Below, one piece after another: positions 9,834 through 17,977 of a DNA stretch of 64,000 nucleotides (positions are counted from its first letter, which is position 1; the number at the start of each line of letters is the position of its first letter). The notes under the pieces are model-generated. The model was given only the letters and a program-made list of their open reading frames with translations. It had not been told where the DNA came from and did no database searches. Made by a program: the position numbers and the translations under genes. This DNA comes from Pelagibacterium luteolum (GTDB lineage Bacteria; Pseudomonadota; Alphaproteobacteria; Rhizobiales; Devosiaceae), in assembly GCF_900100665.1 (NCBI RefSeq), contig NZ_FNCS01000007.1, positions 1 to 64,000 of the forward strand, given 5' to 3'.

Positions 9834-10141
9834 TGAGGCAAGGGTCCTTTCGAGAGCAAAAAAGGATGTGGTGAACGATGTCGTGCGACTGCTCCGGAGT
9901 TAGCTCTTGGCGGCGTCAACCACACGGCACTCCCTTCGCCGCTTCACCAATCGAGTACGAGGATTAAACCCCGCGCGCGGACCCGACCGCTAGGCATAAA
10001 AAGGTCAATTCCCGATTACAGCCAAGTGTGACCCCTGAAAAGCGAAAATGTTAGCGTGCCCGCACGATTGCCCGAAATTTTTGCAGTCTTGCAACGCCCC
10101 CAGTCTTGCTGCTCTGTCTGACGGCCTTGTGACAAACACAA
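9834..10141. other. Non-coding interval upstream of potF
   Basis: No plausible coding frame. It must hold the promoter for the minus-strand potF operon, but I could not pick out a convincing -35/-10 pair. No riboswitch or operator was recognised. Confidence 0.5.
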
Positions 10142-10163
10142 ACCCCGGCGCGGTGGCCGGGGT
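10142..10163 (-). terminator. Intrinsic terminator downstream of bfr
   Basis: ACCCCGGC (10142-10149) pairs perfectly with GCCGGGGT (10156-10163) around a 6-nt loop. Read on the minus strand it is followed by a T-rich tail, 25 bp after the bfr stop codon. Confidence 0.65.
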
Positions 10164-10187
10164 CTGAAAAATCTAATTTGGGGGCGC

Positions 10188-10673
10188 TTAGTCGACTTCG
10201 TTGGCCGGCTTCGCGTTGAGGAGCCCGTATTTCTCTTCGCCGATCTTAGAAAGCAGATCGAGTTCGGTTTCGAGAAAATCGGTATGACCTTCTTCGTCGG
10301 TCAGAAGGTCTTCGAACAGCTTCTGGGTCACGTAGTCGCCCAGATCGTTACAAATCTTGCGGCTCTCGCGATAGGATTTGATCGCATCGAGTTCGCCCGC
10401 CAGATCGGCCTCGAGGACCTCCTTGATGTTCTGCCCGATGCGTAACGGTGCAACGCGTTGCAGGTTCGGGTGGCCTTCAAGAAAGATGATCCGGTCGATC
10501 AGCCTGTCGGCGTGGTGCATTTCCTCGATGGATTCAGCACGTTCCTTTTCGGCGAGGCGTTTGAAGCCCCAATCGTCCAGAAGCCGGAAATGAATCCAGT
10601 ATTGGTTGATGGCCCCCAGTTCGAGGAAGAGCGCCTCGTTAAGCCGCTCGATGATCTTTGCGTCGCCTTTCAC
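10188..10673 (-). CDS. bfr: Bacterioferritin
   Basis: A 161-aa haem-containing ferritin that stores iron in a 24-mer shell. Numbered from the GTG at 10673, the di-iron ligands fall exactly on family positions: Glu18, Glu51, His54, Glu94, Glu127 and His130, with haem ligand Met52. The alternative GTG at 10679 is itself part of the Shine-Dalgarno GGAGGTG, so the second GTG, 6 nt after GGAGG, is the better start. The start lies inside the 3' end of bfd, so the two are co-transcribed and probably translationally coupled. Confidence 0.95.
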   Translation of the reverse strand: MKGDAKIIERLNEALFLELGAINQYWIHFRLLDDWGFKRLAEKERAESIEEMHHADRLIDRIIFLEGHPNLQRVAPLRIGQNIKEVLEADLAGELDAIKSYRESRKICNDLGDYVTQKLFEDLLTDEEGHTDFLETELDLLSKIGEEKYGLLNAKPANEVD

Positions 10674-10953
10674 TTTCACCTCCGTTGCGCGATGACTTGC
10701 GCAGGTTTTTCATACGTGACCTAACGTCGACAAGGTTTGCGGCGTTCCCGGCCAGTTTGAGGTGGTAAGTCTCGGTGACCTTGCCGATAATGTCCACAAT
10801 GTTCGGCACGCAACCGCAACATTGTCCCCGCTTGCCCAACTCGCGATAAATACGCGCAGGCACGACGAGCTGCCAGGGATCCTCGTCGAGAATGGAAACG
10901 ACGATATCCTCGATGTCGGTGTTCGAAATCAGATTGCACTGGCAGATGAGCAT
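10639..10953 (-). CDS. bfd: Bacterioferritin-associated ferredoxin, long form
   Basis: Carries the [2Fe-2S] ligand pattern of Bfd: an N-terminal CxC (Cys4, Cys6) and a second pair in [10 protein letters not shown]. Bfd reduces the ferric core of bacterioferritin to release iron. Usual family length is about 60-75 aa; this frame gives 104 aa because of a basic, low-complexity C-terminal tail that runs 35 nt into bfr. The tail may simply be a consequence of the overlap. A RirA-type iron box lies 56 bp upstream. Confidence 0.85.
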   Translation of the reverse strand: MLICQCNLISNTDIEDIVVSILDEDPWQLVVPARIYRELGKRGQCCGCVPNIVDIIGKVTETYHLKLAGNAANLVDVRSRMKNLRKSSRNGGESERRRKDHRAA

Positions 10954-11008
10954 GATCGGACGTCAAGAGGCTGTGCTTGGATTTGCCCCATACATACGGC
11001 CTAAAAGA

Positions 11009-11023
11009 TGATTGTCAACATCA
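11009..11023 (-). promoter_or_regulatory. Candidate iron-responsive (RirA/IRO) box upstream of bfd
   Basis: The sequence TGA-N9-TCA (TGATTGTCAACATCA) matches the core of the IRO box bound by the Fe-S repressor RirA in rhizobia. It sits 56 bp upstream of the bfd start, in the intergenic stretch where the promoter should be. The motif is short, so chance occurrence is possible; context is the main support. Confidence 0.4.
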
Positions 11024-11038
11024 CCTTTGTCGCACGGT

Positions 11039-11263
11039 TTATTTCTCCACGTCGCCGGGCGCGTCCGGGCCGTCCTCTCCGTCGTCCTTCCAGACTATAA
11101 AGAAGGTGTAGATGCCGTACGCGGTCATGCCGCCGAAAAGCAGGGCCCATCCGTAATTGGCGTTGACCAGGTCCCAGACTGCCATCGCGGCGGGAATGGC
11201 GACGACAAGGGCTCGGCGCCATACGGGGCGTAGCCAGGGATGGTTCGCATTGGCCTTGGTCAT
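11039..11263 (-). CDS. Small membrane protein of unknown function
   Basis: 74 aa with two predicted membrane segments (about residues 18-33 and 38-56) and an acidic C-terminal tail. The start overlaps the stop of the upstream LprI-like gene as ATGA (11260-11263), so they are co-translated. I do not recognise a family. Confidence 0.65.
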   Translation of the reverse strand: MTKANANHPWLRPVWRRALVVAIPAAMAVWDLVNANYGWALLFGGMTAYGIYTFFIVWKDDGEDGPDAPGDVEK

Positions 11264-11772
11264 AGTTCACCCCATCCGACATAGGTCTTGAGATCGATGG
11301 CCCGCTCAGCGGTCAAATCCAGTACGCACGAGCCATAATATATCGAGCGGATCGTTCCATCGGCCCAAAAGGTGTATTCGAATTCGCACTTGGCGTCGCG
11401 CCAGTCGATCCATGCCCGCTGTGCGGTCTGCAGCGCCTCGGCGCTGTCTTCGTCCAAAACTTCGCGCAAGGCCGCATAGTCGACATTGAGCTGGGAATCC
11501 CACCAGTCGGTTTCCCGAGCGAGGCACTCGGTCATGCCGATCGTCGTCATGCCCTCGTCGGTCTCCATGCACGGACCCGAGGCAGCGCCGATGCAATCTC
11601 TCAGAGGCGCTGCGGATGCACCCTGGGCGTCATCAGCATGAAGGCTCTCCAGCGTCGCGTCTGTGCACGCGACCATCAGCTCGGCATCGGCCGAGGTGAA
11701 TGTAATGTCCTGCGCTAGCGCGGGGGCTGCTGTAAGAACGCCAAGCGTTAGGGCCAGGGTGAATTTGCGCAT
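11260..11772 (-). CDS. Secreted LprI/DUF1311-like protein
   Basis: 170 aa with a Sec signal peptide ending in ALAQ (near residue 21). The C-terminal half has the pattern of DUF1311/LprI (TECLARETDWWDSQLN, then AQRAWIDWRDAKCEFE) and conserved cysteines likely to form disulfides. Some LprI proteins inhibit lysozyme; here the function is unproven. It sits in a minus-strand run with the DUF599 gene 13 bp upstream and the small membrane protein downstream. Confidence 0.72.
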   Translation of the reverse strand: MRKFTLALTLGVLTAAPALAQDITFTSADAELMVACTDATLESLHADDAQGASAAPLRDCIGAASGPCMETDEGMTTIGMTECLARETDWWDSQLNVDYAALREVLDEDSAEALQTAQRAWIDWRDAKCEFEYTFWADGTIRSIYYGSCVLDLTAERAIDLKTYVGWGEL

Positions 11773-11785
11773 TATTGTATCCTTT

Positions 11786-12454
11786 TCAGTGCGGCGTGAT
11801 CCGTGCCACGAGCCAGCGTGCCGTGGAGAAATACTCCCGATGCAGCAGCATGATGATGGTGGCCAGGGTCACGGCGATGGCAGCCCAACTCGAAACGAAC
11901 CAGGCGACCATCGGAATGGCGAAATAATACGAGCGGATGCCTGCGTTGAAGCGCTGCGCCGCCATGGCGTTGATCCGCGCGATCGTGCGAATTTCCTCAG
12001 CAGGTGCCGGTTTTGTGTGATCCAACCCACCAATCAATATGCAGAAATGATTGAACTGGCGCAGCGACAGCGTGAACGAGAGAAACGCGTAAACGAACAG
12101 GACCAGCAGTCCGACATTGTGGACCTGCATGTCGAATTCTGAATGCGGCTGGCCGAAGGTAATGGACGAAAGCGCCGGCAGGAACTGCGGGAGTTGCCCG
12201 ATCACCGTGAACATCGCGAGGATCAAAAGTGCGGTGGTCGAGGCAAAGAATGACACCGAGCTCATGATATTGCCCGAGAGGATCGCATCGAGCGGCGTGT
12301 CGCGTCTCGAGGCCTGGGTCACCCAGTTGAAACGCTGCTCGTTCATCAGCGCCGACATCGACGGCCGGTGCCGATCGAGGATCATCGTCGCCAGGCCATA
12401 CGCATAAAGCGCGGCCAGTGGCAGCAGGGAGGCAAATAGCGCAAACGCGTTCAT
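11786..12454 (-). CDS. DUF599 family membrane protein
   Basis: 222 aa from the ATG at 12454; the open frame continues upstream but without membrane-protein character. Four or five hydrophobic segments and the motif DRHRPSMSALMNEQRFNW after the first one fit DUF599, a family of unknown function. It is probably the first gene of a three-gene transcription unit with the LprI-like and small membrane protein genes. Confidence 0.75.
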   Translation of the reverse strand: MNAFALFASLLPLAALYAYGLATMILDRHRPSMSALMNEQRFNWVTQASRRDTPLDAILSGNIMSSVSFFASTTALLILAMFTVIGQLPQFLPALSSITFGQPHSEFDMQVHNVGLLVLFVYAFLSFTLSLRQFNHFCILIGGLDHTKPAPAEEIRTIARINAMAAQRFNAGIRSYYFAIPMVAWFVSSWAAIAVTLATIIMLLHREYFSTARWLVARITPH

Positions 12455-12595
12455 CGGTCCTCGTTCTACGATTGGCAGAATCCATCGCGACGATAACGCG
12501 GGCACCGATGCGTTGCGACCGCAAAATCAATCGACGATTGGCAAGGTCGCAGCAGAGCGAGGCAATGCGTGAGCCGTGCCTCGCTCGTTGGTATT

Positions 12596-13633
12596 TTAAG
12601 CGACGGTGCGCGGATATAGCCGGTGCAAATCCTCGATGCCCTTGAGCACGTCCTCGCTGAGCGTGACCTCATGGGCCGCGATGTCGCTCTTGAGCTGGTC
12701 GAGCGACGTGGCCCCGATGATCACCGACCCCATGAATGGTCGCGTCAGACAGAAGGCAATCGCCATCTGGCAGGCATCGAGTCCGTGTTGTTCGGCCAGC
12801 GTCATATAGGCTTTGGTCGCGATTTCGGACTGCGGATTGTGCCGCCACATATTGCCCATCGCCCCGCGCGTACCCTCGGGCATCCGGCCATCATTGTACT
12901 TGCCGCTCAACAGCCCAGCCGCCAGCGGCGAATAGGCCAAAAGATCGACATCCTCAAAGGCGCAGACCTCCGCCAGATCCTGATCGAAAGCGCGACGCAG
13001 GAGGTTGTATTCATTCTGAATGGTCGCCATGCGCGGCAGGTCGTGAAGCTCTGCGAGCTTGAGATATTCCATCAGGCCCCAGCTGGTTTCGTTGGACAGC
13101 CCGAGGGCGCGTATCTTTCCGGCCTTGACCTGCTCGCCCAGCGTTTCGAGCACTTCGAGCAGATTGGCGCGGATCGCCTCGCGGTCCTGCCCATAGGGGT
13201 CAAATGTCCAGGACCCCGAGAAATTGTAATGTTTCCGATTGGGCCAATGAAGCTGATAGAGGTCGATATAGTCGGTGCCCAAACGCTCGAGATTGGCGTC
13301 TAGCGCCGCGATCACCTCGTTACGGTTGATCGGTCGTCCGCCACGGATCCAGTCGTTGCCCGGCCCGGCGATTTTCGATGCAACGACCCAGTCGTCGCGG
13401 CGGCCATTGGCCTTAAACCAGCTTCCGGTGATCCTTTCGGTCGAGCCTTGCGTCTCGGCGCGGCCTGGCGTCGAATAGAGTTCGGCGGTATCGAGGAAAT
13501 TGATGCCCTGGTCGAGCGCGTAGTCCATCTGCGCGTGGCCTTCGGCCTCGGTGTTCTGTTCGCCCCATGTCATGGTGCCCAGACAAATGCGGCTCACGGA
13601 AATTCCTGTGCGGCCAAGAGTGCGCTGTTGCAT
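12596..13633 (-). CDS. NADP(H)-dependent aldo/keto reductase (Tas-like)
   Basis: A 345-aa TIM-barrel oxidoreductase. The catalytic set is visible: Asp48 and Tyr53 in LDTAELY, Lys in VASKIAG and His in YQLHWPNR. The C-terminal cofactor-binding block (SVIIGATSLDQLKSDI) fits NADP(H). Length and N-terminus (RTLGRTGISVSRICLGTMTWG) match the Tas/YajO-type AKR group, which reduces aldehydes and ketones. Physiological substrate unknown. Monocistronic. Confidence 0.88.
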   Translation of the reverse strand: MQQRTLGRTGISVSRICLGTMTWGEQNTEAEGHAQMDYALDQGINFLDTAELYSTPGRAETQGSTERITGSWFKANGRRDDWVVASKIAGPGNDWIRGGRPINRNEVIAALDANLERLGTDYIDLYQLHWPNRKHYNFSGSWTFDPYGQDREAIRANLLEVLETLGEQVKAGKIRALGLSNETSWGLMEYLKLAELHDLPRMATIQNEYNLLRRAFDQDLAEVCAFEDVDLLAYSPLAAGLLSGKYNDGRMPEGTRGAMGNMWRHNPQSEIATKAYMTLAEQHGLDACQMAIAFCLTRPFMGSVIIGATSLDQLKSDIAAHEVTLSEDVLKGIEDLHRLYPRTVA

Positions 13634-13776
13634 GAATCAATTCCGGATATCGTTTGGTCAAAAATGGATGGGGCAATGGCCCTGACCCATGTGTAACGTT
13701 CGAGACTGGCAAGCGCAATCGCAGGGGCTTTCCGATTGCTGTCAAAAAAAATGTCGTCAAACCGAAGACAAGGGGT

Positions 13777-13804
13777 TTGCAAACCCAGTTTGCCCCCCTA
13801 TATA
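13777..13804 (+). promoter_or_regulatory. Sigma-70-type promoter of the initiator tRNA
   Basis: TTGCAA (13777-13782), a 16-nt spacer and TATATA (13799-13804), about 60 bp upstream of the tRNA. There is no other gene it could serve on this strand before the island. Confidence 0.5.
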
Positions 13805-13863
13805 GGCGGCGTCCGAGTGGTTCGGTTTTACGAAATCAGCCACGAAATCAGCGACATTATTGG

Positions 13864-13943
<80 letters not shown>

Positions 13944-13949
13944 TTTTCA

Positions 13950-13984
13950 AGGACTTAACCCAGATAGCGGTTAGGTCCTTTTTT
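13950..13984 (+). terminator. Replacement terminator for tRNA-fMet carried by the island
   Basis: AGGACTTAACC (13950-13960) and GGTTAGGTCCT (13969-13979) pair over 11 bp with one G-T pair, followed by six T. It lies just inside the island and stops tRNA transcription where the original chromosomal terminator (32521-32549) was displaced by the insertion. Confidence 0.8.
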
Positions 13985-13987
13985 CTT

Positions 13988-14009
13988 GTGTCCGCGCTGT
14001 GTCCGTAAT
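13988..14009 (+). repeat. Candidate integrase arm-type site, left
   Basis: 22 bp holding two GTGTCCG units 11 bp apart. A near-identical copy (20/22) lies at the other end of the island (32316-32337) in the same orientation. Paired repeats just inside both att sites, near the integrase gene, fit arm-binding sites of a tyrosine integrase. Confidence 0.5.
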
Positions 14010-14113
14010 TCAGGGGCGCTCGGTTCGGATGAACCGGGGTTCAAGCGTCATCCTGATCTGCTTTGCACCGTCAAGTTTTTCTGGCTAGGGTGCCCGAGAC
14101 TATCGGGGGGCCT

Positions 14114-15661
14114 ATGGCTGACAATAACAAAAACAATGGCGATCTCGCTTTTACCGCTGACCTGTTCAAGGCAGCGGACAAGCTCAGGGGCAATCTGGAG
14201 CCCAGCGAATACAAGCACGTCGCGCTGGGGCTGATTTTTCTTAAGTACATTTCAGATGCGTTCGAGGCGCAGCGGGCAAAGCTGCTGACGATTGAAAACG
14301 CCGATCCGGAAGACCCCGAGGAGTATATCGGCGATAATGTCTTCTGGGTGCCCAAGACCGCCCGGTGGTCGTATTTGCGCGACAACGCCAAGCGGCCCGA
14401 GATCGGGGTTCTGATCGATCAGGCGATGGACGCCATTGAGCAAGAGCCGTCCAACGAGGGGTTGAAGGGCGTACTGCCCAAAAACTATGCGCGCCCCACG
14501 CTCAACAAGACCATGCTGGGCGAGTTGATTGATCTGTTTTCCAACATCGGCATGCATGACAGCACCGACAAGGCACGGGACGTGTTGGGTCGGGTTTACG
14601 AGTATTTCCTGTCGGGTTTTGCCGGCTCAGAGGGCAAGCGTGGTGGCGAGTTCTTTACGCCCCGTTCGGTGGTACGCACGCTGGTCGAAATGCTCGAACC
14701 GTTCCAAGGCCGGGTTTATGACCCGTGCTGCGGGTCGGGCGGCATGTTCGTGCAATCGGAGAAGTTCATCGAGGATCACGGCGGTCGGCGCGATGCGATC
14801 TCGGTCTATGGTCAGGAGATCAACCACACCACATGGCGGCTGGCCAAAATGAACCTCGCGGTTCAGGGGATCGATGCCGACATCAAATGGAACAATGAAG
14901 GAAGCTTTCACCGGGACGAGCATCCAGATTTGAAGGCCGACTTCATCATGGCCAACCCGCCGTTCAATATCTCGGATTGGGGCGGCGAACGGTTGGCAGA
15001 CGATACACGCTGGCGCTTCGGCACACCGCCCAAAGGCAACGCAAATTTCGGCTGGCTCCAGCATATCTATCACCACCTCGCACCGCGCGGGACGGCGGGT
15101 GTGGTGCTGGCCAATGGTTCAATGTCGTCACAGCAATCCGGCGAAGGCGAAATACGCAAAGCGATGATCGAGGCGGACGCCGTCGACTGCATGGTGGCAC
15201 TGCCCAGCCAACTTTTCTATTCCACGCAAATCCCAGCCTGTCTCTGGATTTTGGCGCGGGACAAGAGCGCCAATGGTCATCGCGACCGGCGAGGCGAAAT
15301 CCTGTTCATCGATGCGCGCAAACTCGGGTTTATGGTGGACCGGGTGCGGCGGGAGTTTTCGCCAGATGATATTGCCAAGATCGCAGACGCCTATCATCGC
15401 TGGCGCAACAAGGATCATGCTGAGGCTTACGCAGACCAGTCGGGCTTCTGCAAGTCGGCCACACTCGACGAGGTTCGCCAGAACGGCCATGTGCTCACGC
15501 CGGGTCGATATGTTGGTGCAGAGGACATCGAAGACGATGGCGTACCGTTCGAGGAAAAGTTTGCGGAGTTGAGGGAGGAGCTCGAAGCACAGTTTGCCGA
15601 GGGACGGTTGTTGGAGGGGCGCATAGCTACCGCAATCGGAGGTTTTTTCCGCAATGACTGA
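14114..15661 (+). CDS. hsdM: Type I restriction-modification methyltransferase subunit HsdM
   Basis: 515 aa from the ATG at 14114, preceded by a G-rich ribosome site; the open frame begins earlier at 14063 without one. It has an N-terminal helical HsdM domain, then the adenine methylase fold with SAM motif DPCCGSGG and catalytic NPPF. It methylates adenine in the sequence recognised by HsdS and is needed by HsdR. First gene of the operon; its stop overlaps hsdS by 8 nt. Confidence 0.95.
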   Translation: MADNNKNNGDLAFTADLFKAADKLRGNLEPSEYKHVALGLIFLKYISDAFEAQRAKLLTIENADPEDPEEYIGDNVFWVPKTARWSYLRDNAKRPEIGVLIDQAMDAIEQEPSNEGLKGVLPKNYARPTLNKTMLGELIDLFSNIGMHDSTDKARDVLGRVYEYFLSGFAGSEGKRGGEFFTPRSVVRTLVEMLEPFQGRVYDPCCGSGGMFVQSEKFIEDHGGRRDAISVYGQEINHTTWRLAKMNLAVQGIDADIKWNNEGSFHRDEHPDLKADFIMANPPFNISDWGGERLADDTRWRFGTPPKGNANFGWLQHIYHHLAPRGTAGVVLANGSMSSQQSGEGEIRKAMIEADAVDCMVALPSQLFYSTQIPACLWILARDKSANGHRDRRGEILFIDARKLGFMVDRVRREFSPDDIAKIADAYHRWRNKDHAEAYADQSGFCKSATLDEVRQNGHVLTPGRYVGAEDIEDDGVPFEEKFAELREELEAQFAEGRLLEGRIATAIGGFFRND

Positions 15662-17000
15662 CTGGCAGCTGGTTAGGTTGGGAGATGTAGTCGATTTTCT
15701 GACAGGCTTCCCATTCAAGAGTGCAAATTACTCTGACGCGAGCAGCGATCCGAGGCTTTTGCGTGGCGACAACATCGCGCAGGGCTTCGTTCGCTGGGAC
15801 AATGCGAAGCGATGGCCTAAAGATCGCGTCCCAGATTTGGCGGCATACAAGTTGGAAATCGGCGACGTCGTGCTTGCAATGGATCGCCCGTGGATAGAAG
15901 CAGGCCTAAAATATGCGGCGGTAGGGCAGCAAGATGTTCCTAGCCTGCTTGTCCAACGAGTAACCCGCTTGCGAGGCACTCACAAACTGTCCGGTCGCTT
16001 CCTTAGGTATGTGATCGGGAGTAGAGCGTTCACCGACTATGTACTGGGTGTTCAGACCGGCACAGCTGTACCGCACATAAGCGGTGGACAAATCAAAGAC
16101 TATAGATTTCGACTGCCGACGCCGTCCGAACAGGAAGCCATTGCTGATGCTCTGGGCTCCCTCGATGACAAGATTGAACTAAACCGGCTCACCAGTGAAA
16201 CGTTGGAGGCGATGGCGCAGGCGATCTTTCGGGACTGGTTTGTCGATTTTGGCCCCACTCGCCGCAAAATCGAGGGCGCGTCCGATCCCCTCACCATCAT
16301 GGGTGGTCTCGTCACCGATCCCTCCCGCGCACAGGAACTGGTCGATCTGTTTCCCGACCGGTTTGGGGACGAAGGGCTGCCGGAGGGGTGGAGGATGGCG
16401 CCACTCTCATCGGTTTCGCTGCTGATGAAGCGTGGCCTTGCGCCGTCGTACGTTGATATAGGAATTCCAGTCGTCAATCAGCGTTGTGTGCGAGGTCGCA
16501 AAGTTGACTGGGCAATAGTCCGGCAGCACAACGTGAGCAAGCGACACCCAAAAGAACGCATGCTCGAACTAGGCGATGTCCTGGTGAACTCAACCGGCGT
16601 GGGGACGCTGGGGAGAGTGGCAACAGTGAGACAGCTGCCAGGAAATGCGACTTGCGACAGCCACGTAACAATTTGTCGTCCGGACCCAGCGGTAGTCTCA
16701 AAAGTGGCATATGCGCTCTTCTTAGAGCAGGCAGAAGACACAATCTCATTGCTGGGGCATGGTTCGACTGGGCAAACAGAACTCAAGCCTTCTGTAGTGG
16801 GCGAGCTCCAGATTGCCCTAGCCAATCAACGTATTCATTCGGCTTTCGAAGGCCTGGTTGGGTCTTTGCGTTTGTTAAGTTCCAGCAATGACGATCAGAA
16901 CCGAACCCTCGCCGCCACTCGTGACCTGCTACTTCCCCAGCTGTTGTCCGGCGAAATCCGACTTCGTGATGCCGAGAAACTGGCCGAGGACGCTGCATGA
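15654..17000 (+). CDS. hsdS: Type I restriction-modification specificity subunit HsdS
   Basis: 448 aa with two target-recognition domains, about residues 1-160 and 240-400. They are joined by a helical conserved spacer ([19 protein letters not shown]) and followed by a second such segment at the C-terminus. Each domain reads half of a bipartite target. The TRDs have a less G+C-rich, more irregular composition than hsdM, as is common for these swapped domains. It overlaps hsdM upstream and the DUF4268 gene downstream (ATGA at 16997). Confidence 0.93.
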   Translation: MTDWQLVRLGDVVDFLTGFPFKSANYSDASSDPRLLRGDNIAQGFVRWDNAKRWPKDRVPDLAAYKLEIGDVVLAMDRPWIEAGLKYAAVGQQDVPSLLVQRVTRLRGTHKLSGRFLRYVIGSRAFTDYVLGVQTGTAVPHISGGQIKDYRFRLPTPSEQEAIADALGSLDDKIELNRLTSETLEAMAQAIFRDWFVDFGPTRRKIEGASDPLTIMGGLVTDPSRAQELVDLFPDRFGDEGLPEGWRMAPLSSVSLLMKRGLAPSYVDIGIPVVNQRCVRGRKVDWAIVRQHNVSKRHPKERMLELGDVLVNSTGVGTLGRVATVRQLPGNATCDSHVTICRPDPAVVSKVAYALFLEQAEDTISLLGHGSTGQTELKPSVVGELQIALANQRIHSAFEGLVGSLRLLSSSNDDQNRTLAATRDLLLPQLLSGEIRLRDAEKLAEDAA

Positions 17001-17974
17001 CCTATACCCTCGGACGACTGGAAAAGATCGAGTTGCGCGACATCTGGCGTTCTGAAGCGCATGATTTCACCCCTTGGCTGGCCCGCGAGGACAATATCGC
17101 AATCCTCGGGGACACGTTGAGCATGGAGCTTGAGGTTGAGGCGGAAGAGAGCAATGTCGGGCCATTCCGAGCCGATATTCTTTGTAAGGACCTCGTCGAC
17201 AATTCATGGGTTCTGATTGAAAACCAGCTTGAGCGAACCGATCATACCCACCTTGGCCAATTGCTGACCTATGCAGCCGGATTGCAGACGGTGACGATCA
17301 TTTGGGTTGCCGCTCGCTTCACCGAGGAACATCGCGCGGCGCTCGACTGGCTCAATGAAATAACGGATGAGCGTTTTCGTTTTTTTGGTGTCGAGGTCGA
17401 GCTCTGGCGTATTGGCGATAGTGCCGCCGCGCCAAAATTCAACGTCATCTCCAAGCCGAACGAGTGGTCGCGTTCCGTGTCACAGGCAAGCCGAAGATTG
17501 GAAAACGAGCCTGTCACTGAAACCAAGCAGATGCAGCTCGATTTCTGGACCGAGCTTCAAGGCAGGCTGGAGGGACACAGAACGCTGCGTTCACGGCGGC
17601 CCCGGCCCCAGCACTGGACGACGTATTCGATTGGCCGCTCCGGGATGCATTTGGCTGGTCTGTTCAACACGCGGGACAACCGTGTTGGGGTGGAGCTTTA
17701 TCTGGGTGACGACAACGCAAACGCCTACTTCCAGCAACTAGAACTTCAGCGCCCAGCAATAGAAGCGGAACTTGGTTTTGTCCCCCTCTGGAAGGCCCTG
17801 CCCGAACGCCGCGCGTGCCGCATCATCGTGTATCTTGAAAACATTGATCCGGCTGACCGGTCGCGCTGGCCGGAGTATCATTCATGGATGGTCCGAACAC
17901 TTGAGGCGTTTTCCCGGGTCTTCAAGGATCGCGTGGCCCGGCTCGAAATCGCTCCGCCAGACGGGGAGATGTAG
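16997..17974 (+). CDS. PD-(D/E)xK-like nuclease domain protein with DUF4268, inside the hsd operon
   Basis: 325 aa. The N-terminal 150 residues show a RecB-like nuclease pattern: Asp60 in FRADIL, Glu75-Asn-Gln77 (ExQ in place of ExK) and Gln88-x3-Tyr92, inside VLIENQLERTDHTHLGQLLT. The C-terminal half, rich in aromatic and charged residues, fits DUF4268. It overlaps the hsdS stop (ATGA) and ends 3 bp before hsdR, so it is a true operon member. Role unknown: an extra nuclease, a restriction alleviation factor or an anti-modification sensor. The lysine-to-glutamine change may alter or abolish cleavage. Confidence 0.8.
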   Translation: MTYTLGRLEKIELRDIWRSEAHDFTPWLAREDNIAILGDTLSMELEVEAEESNVGPFRADILCKDLVDNSWVLIENQLERTDHTHLGQLLTYAAGLQTVTIIWVAARFTEEHRAALDWLNEITDERFRFFGVEVELWRIGDSAAAPKFNVISKPNEWSRSVSQASRRLENEPVTETKQMQLDFWTELQGRLEGHRTLRSRRPRPQHWTTYSIGRSGMHLAGLFNTRDNRVGVELYLGDDNANAYFQQLELQRPAIEAELGFVPLWKALPERRACRIIVYLENIDPADRSRWPEYHSWMVRTLEAFSRVFKDRVARLEIAPPDGEM

Positions 17975-17977
17975 CTG

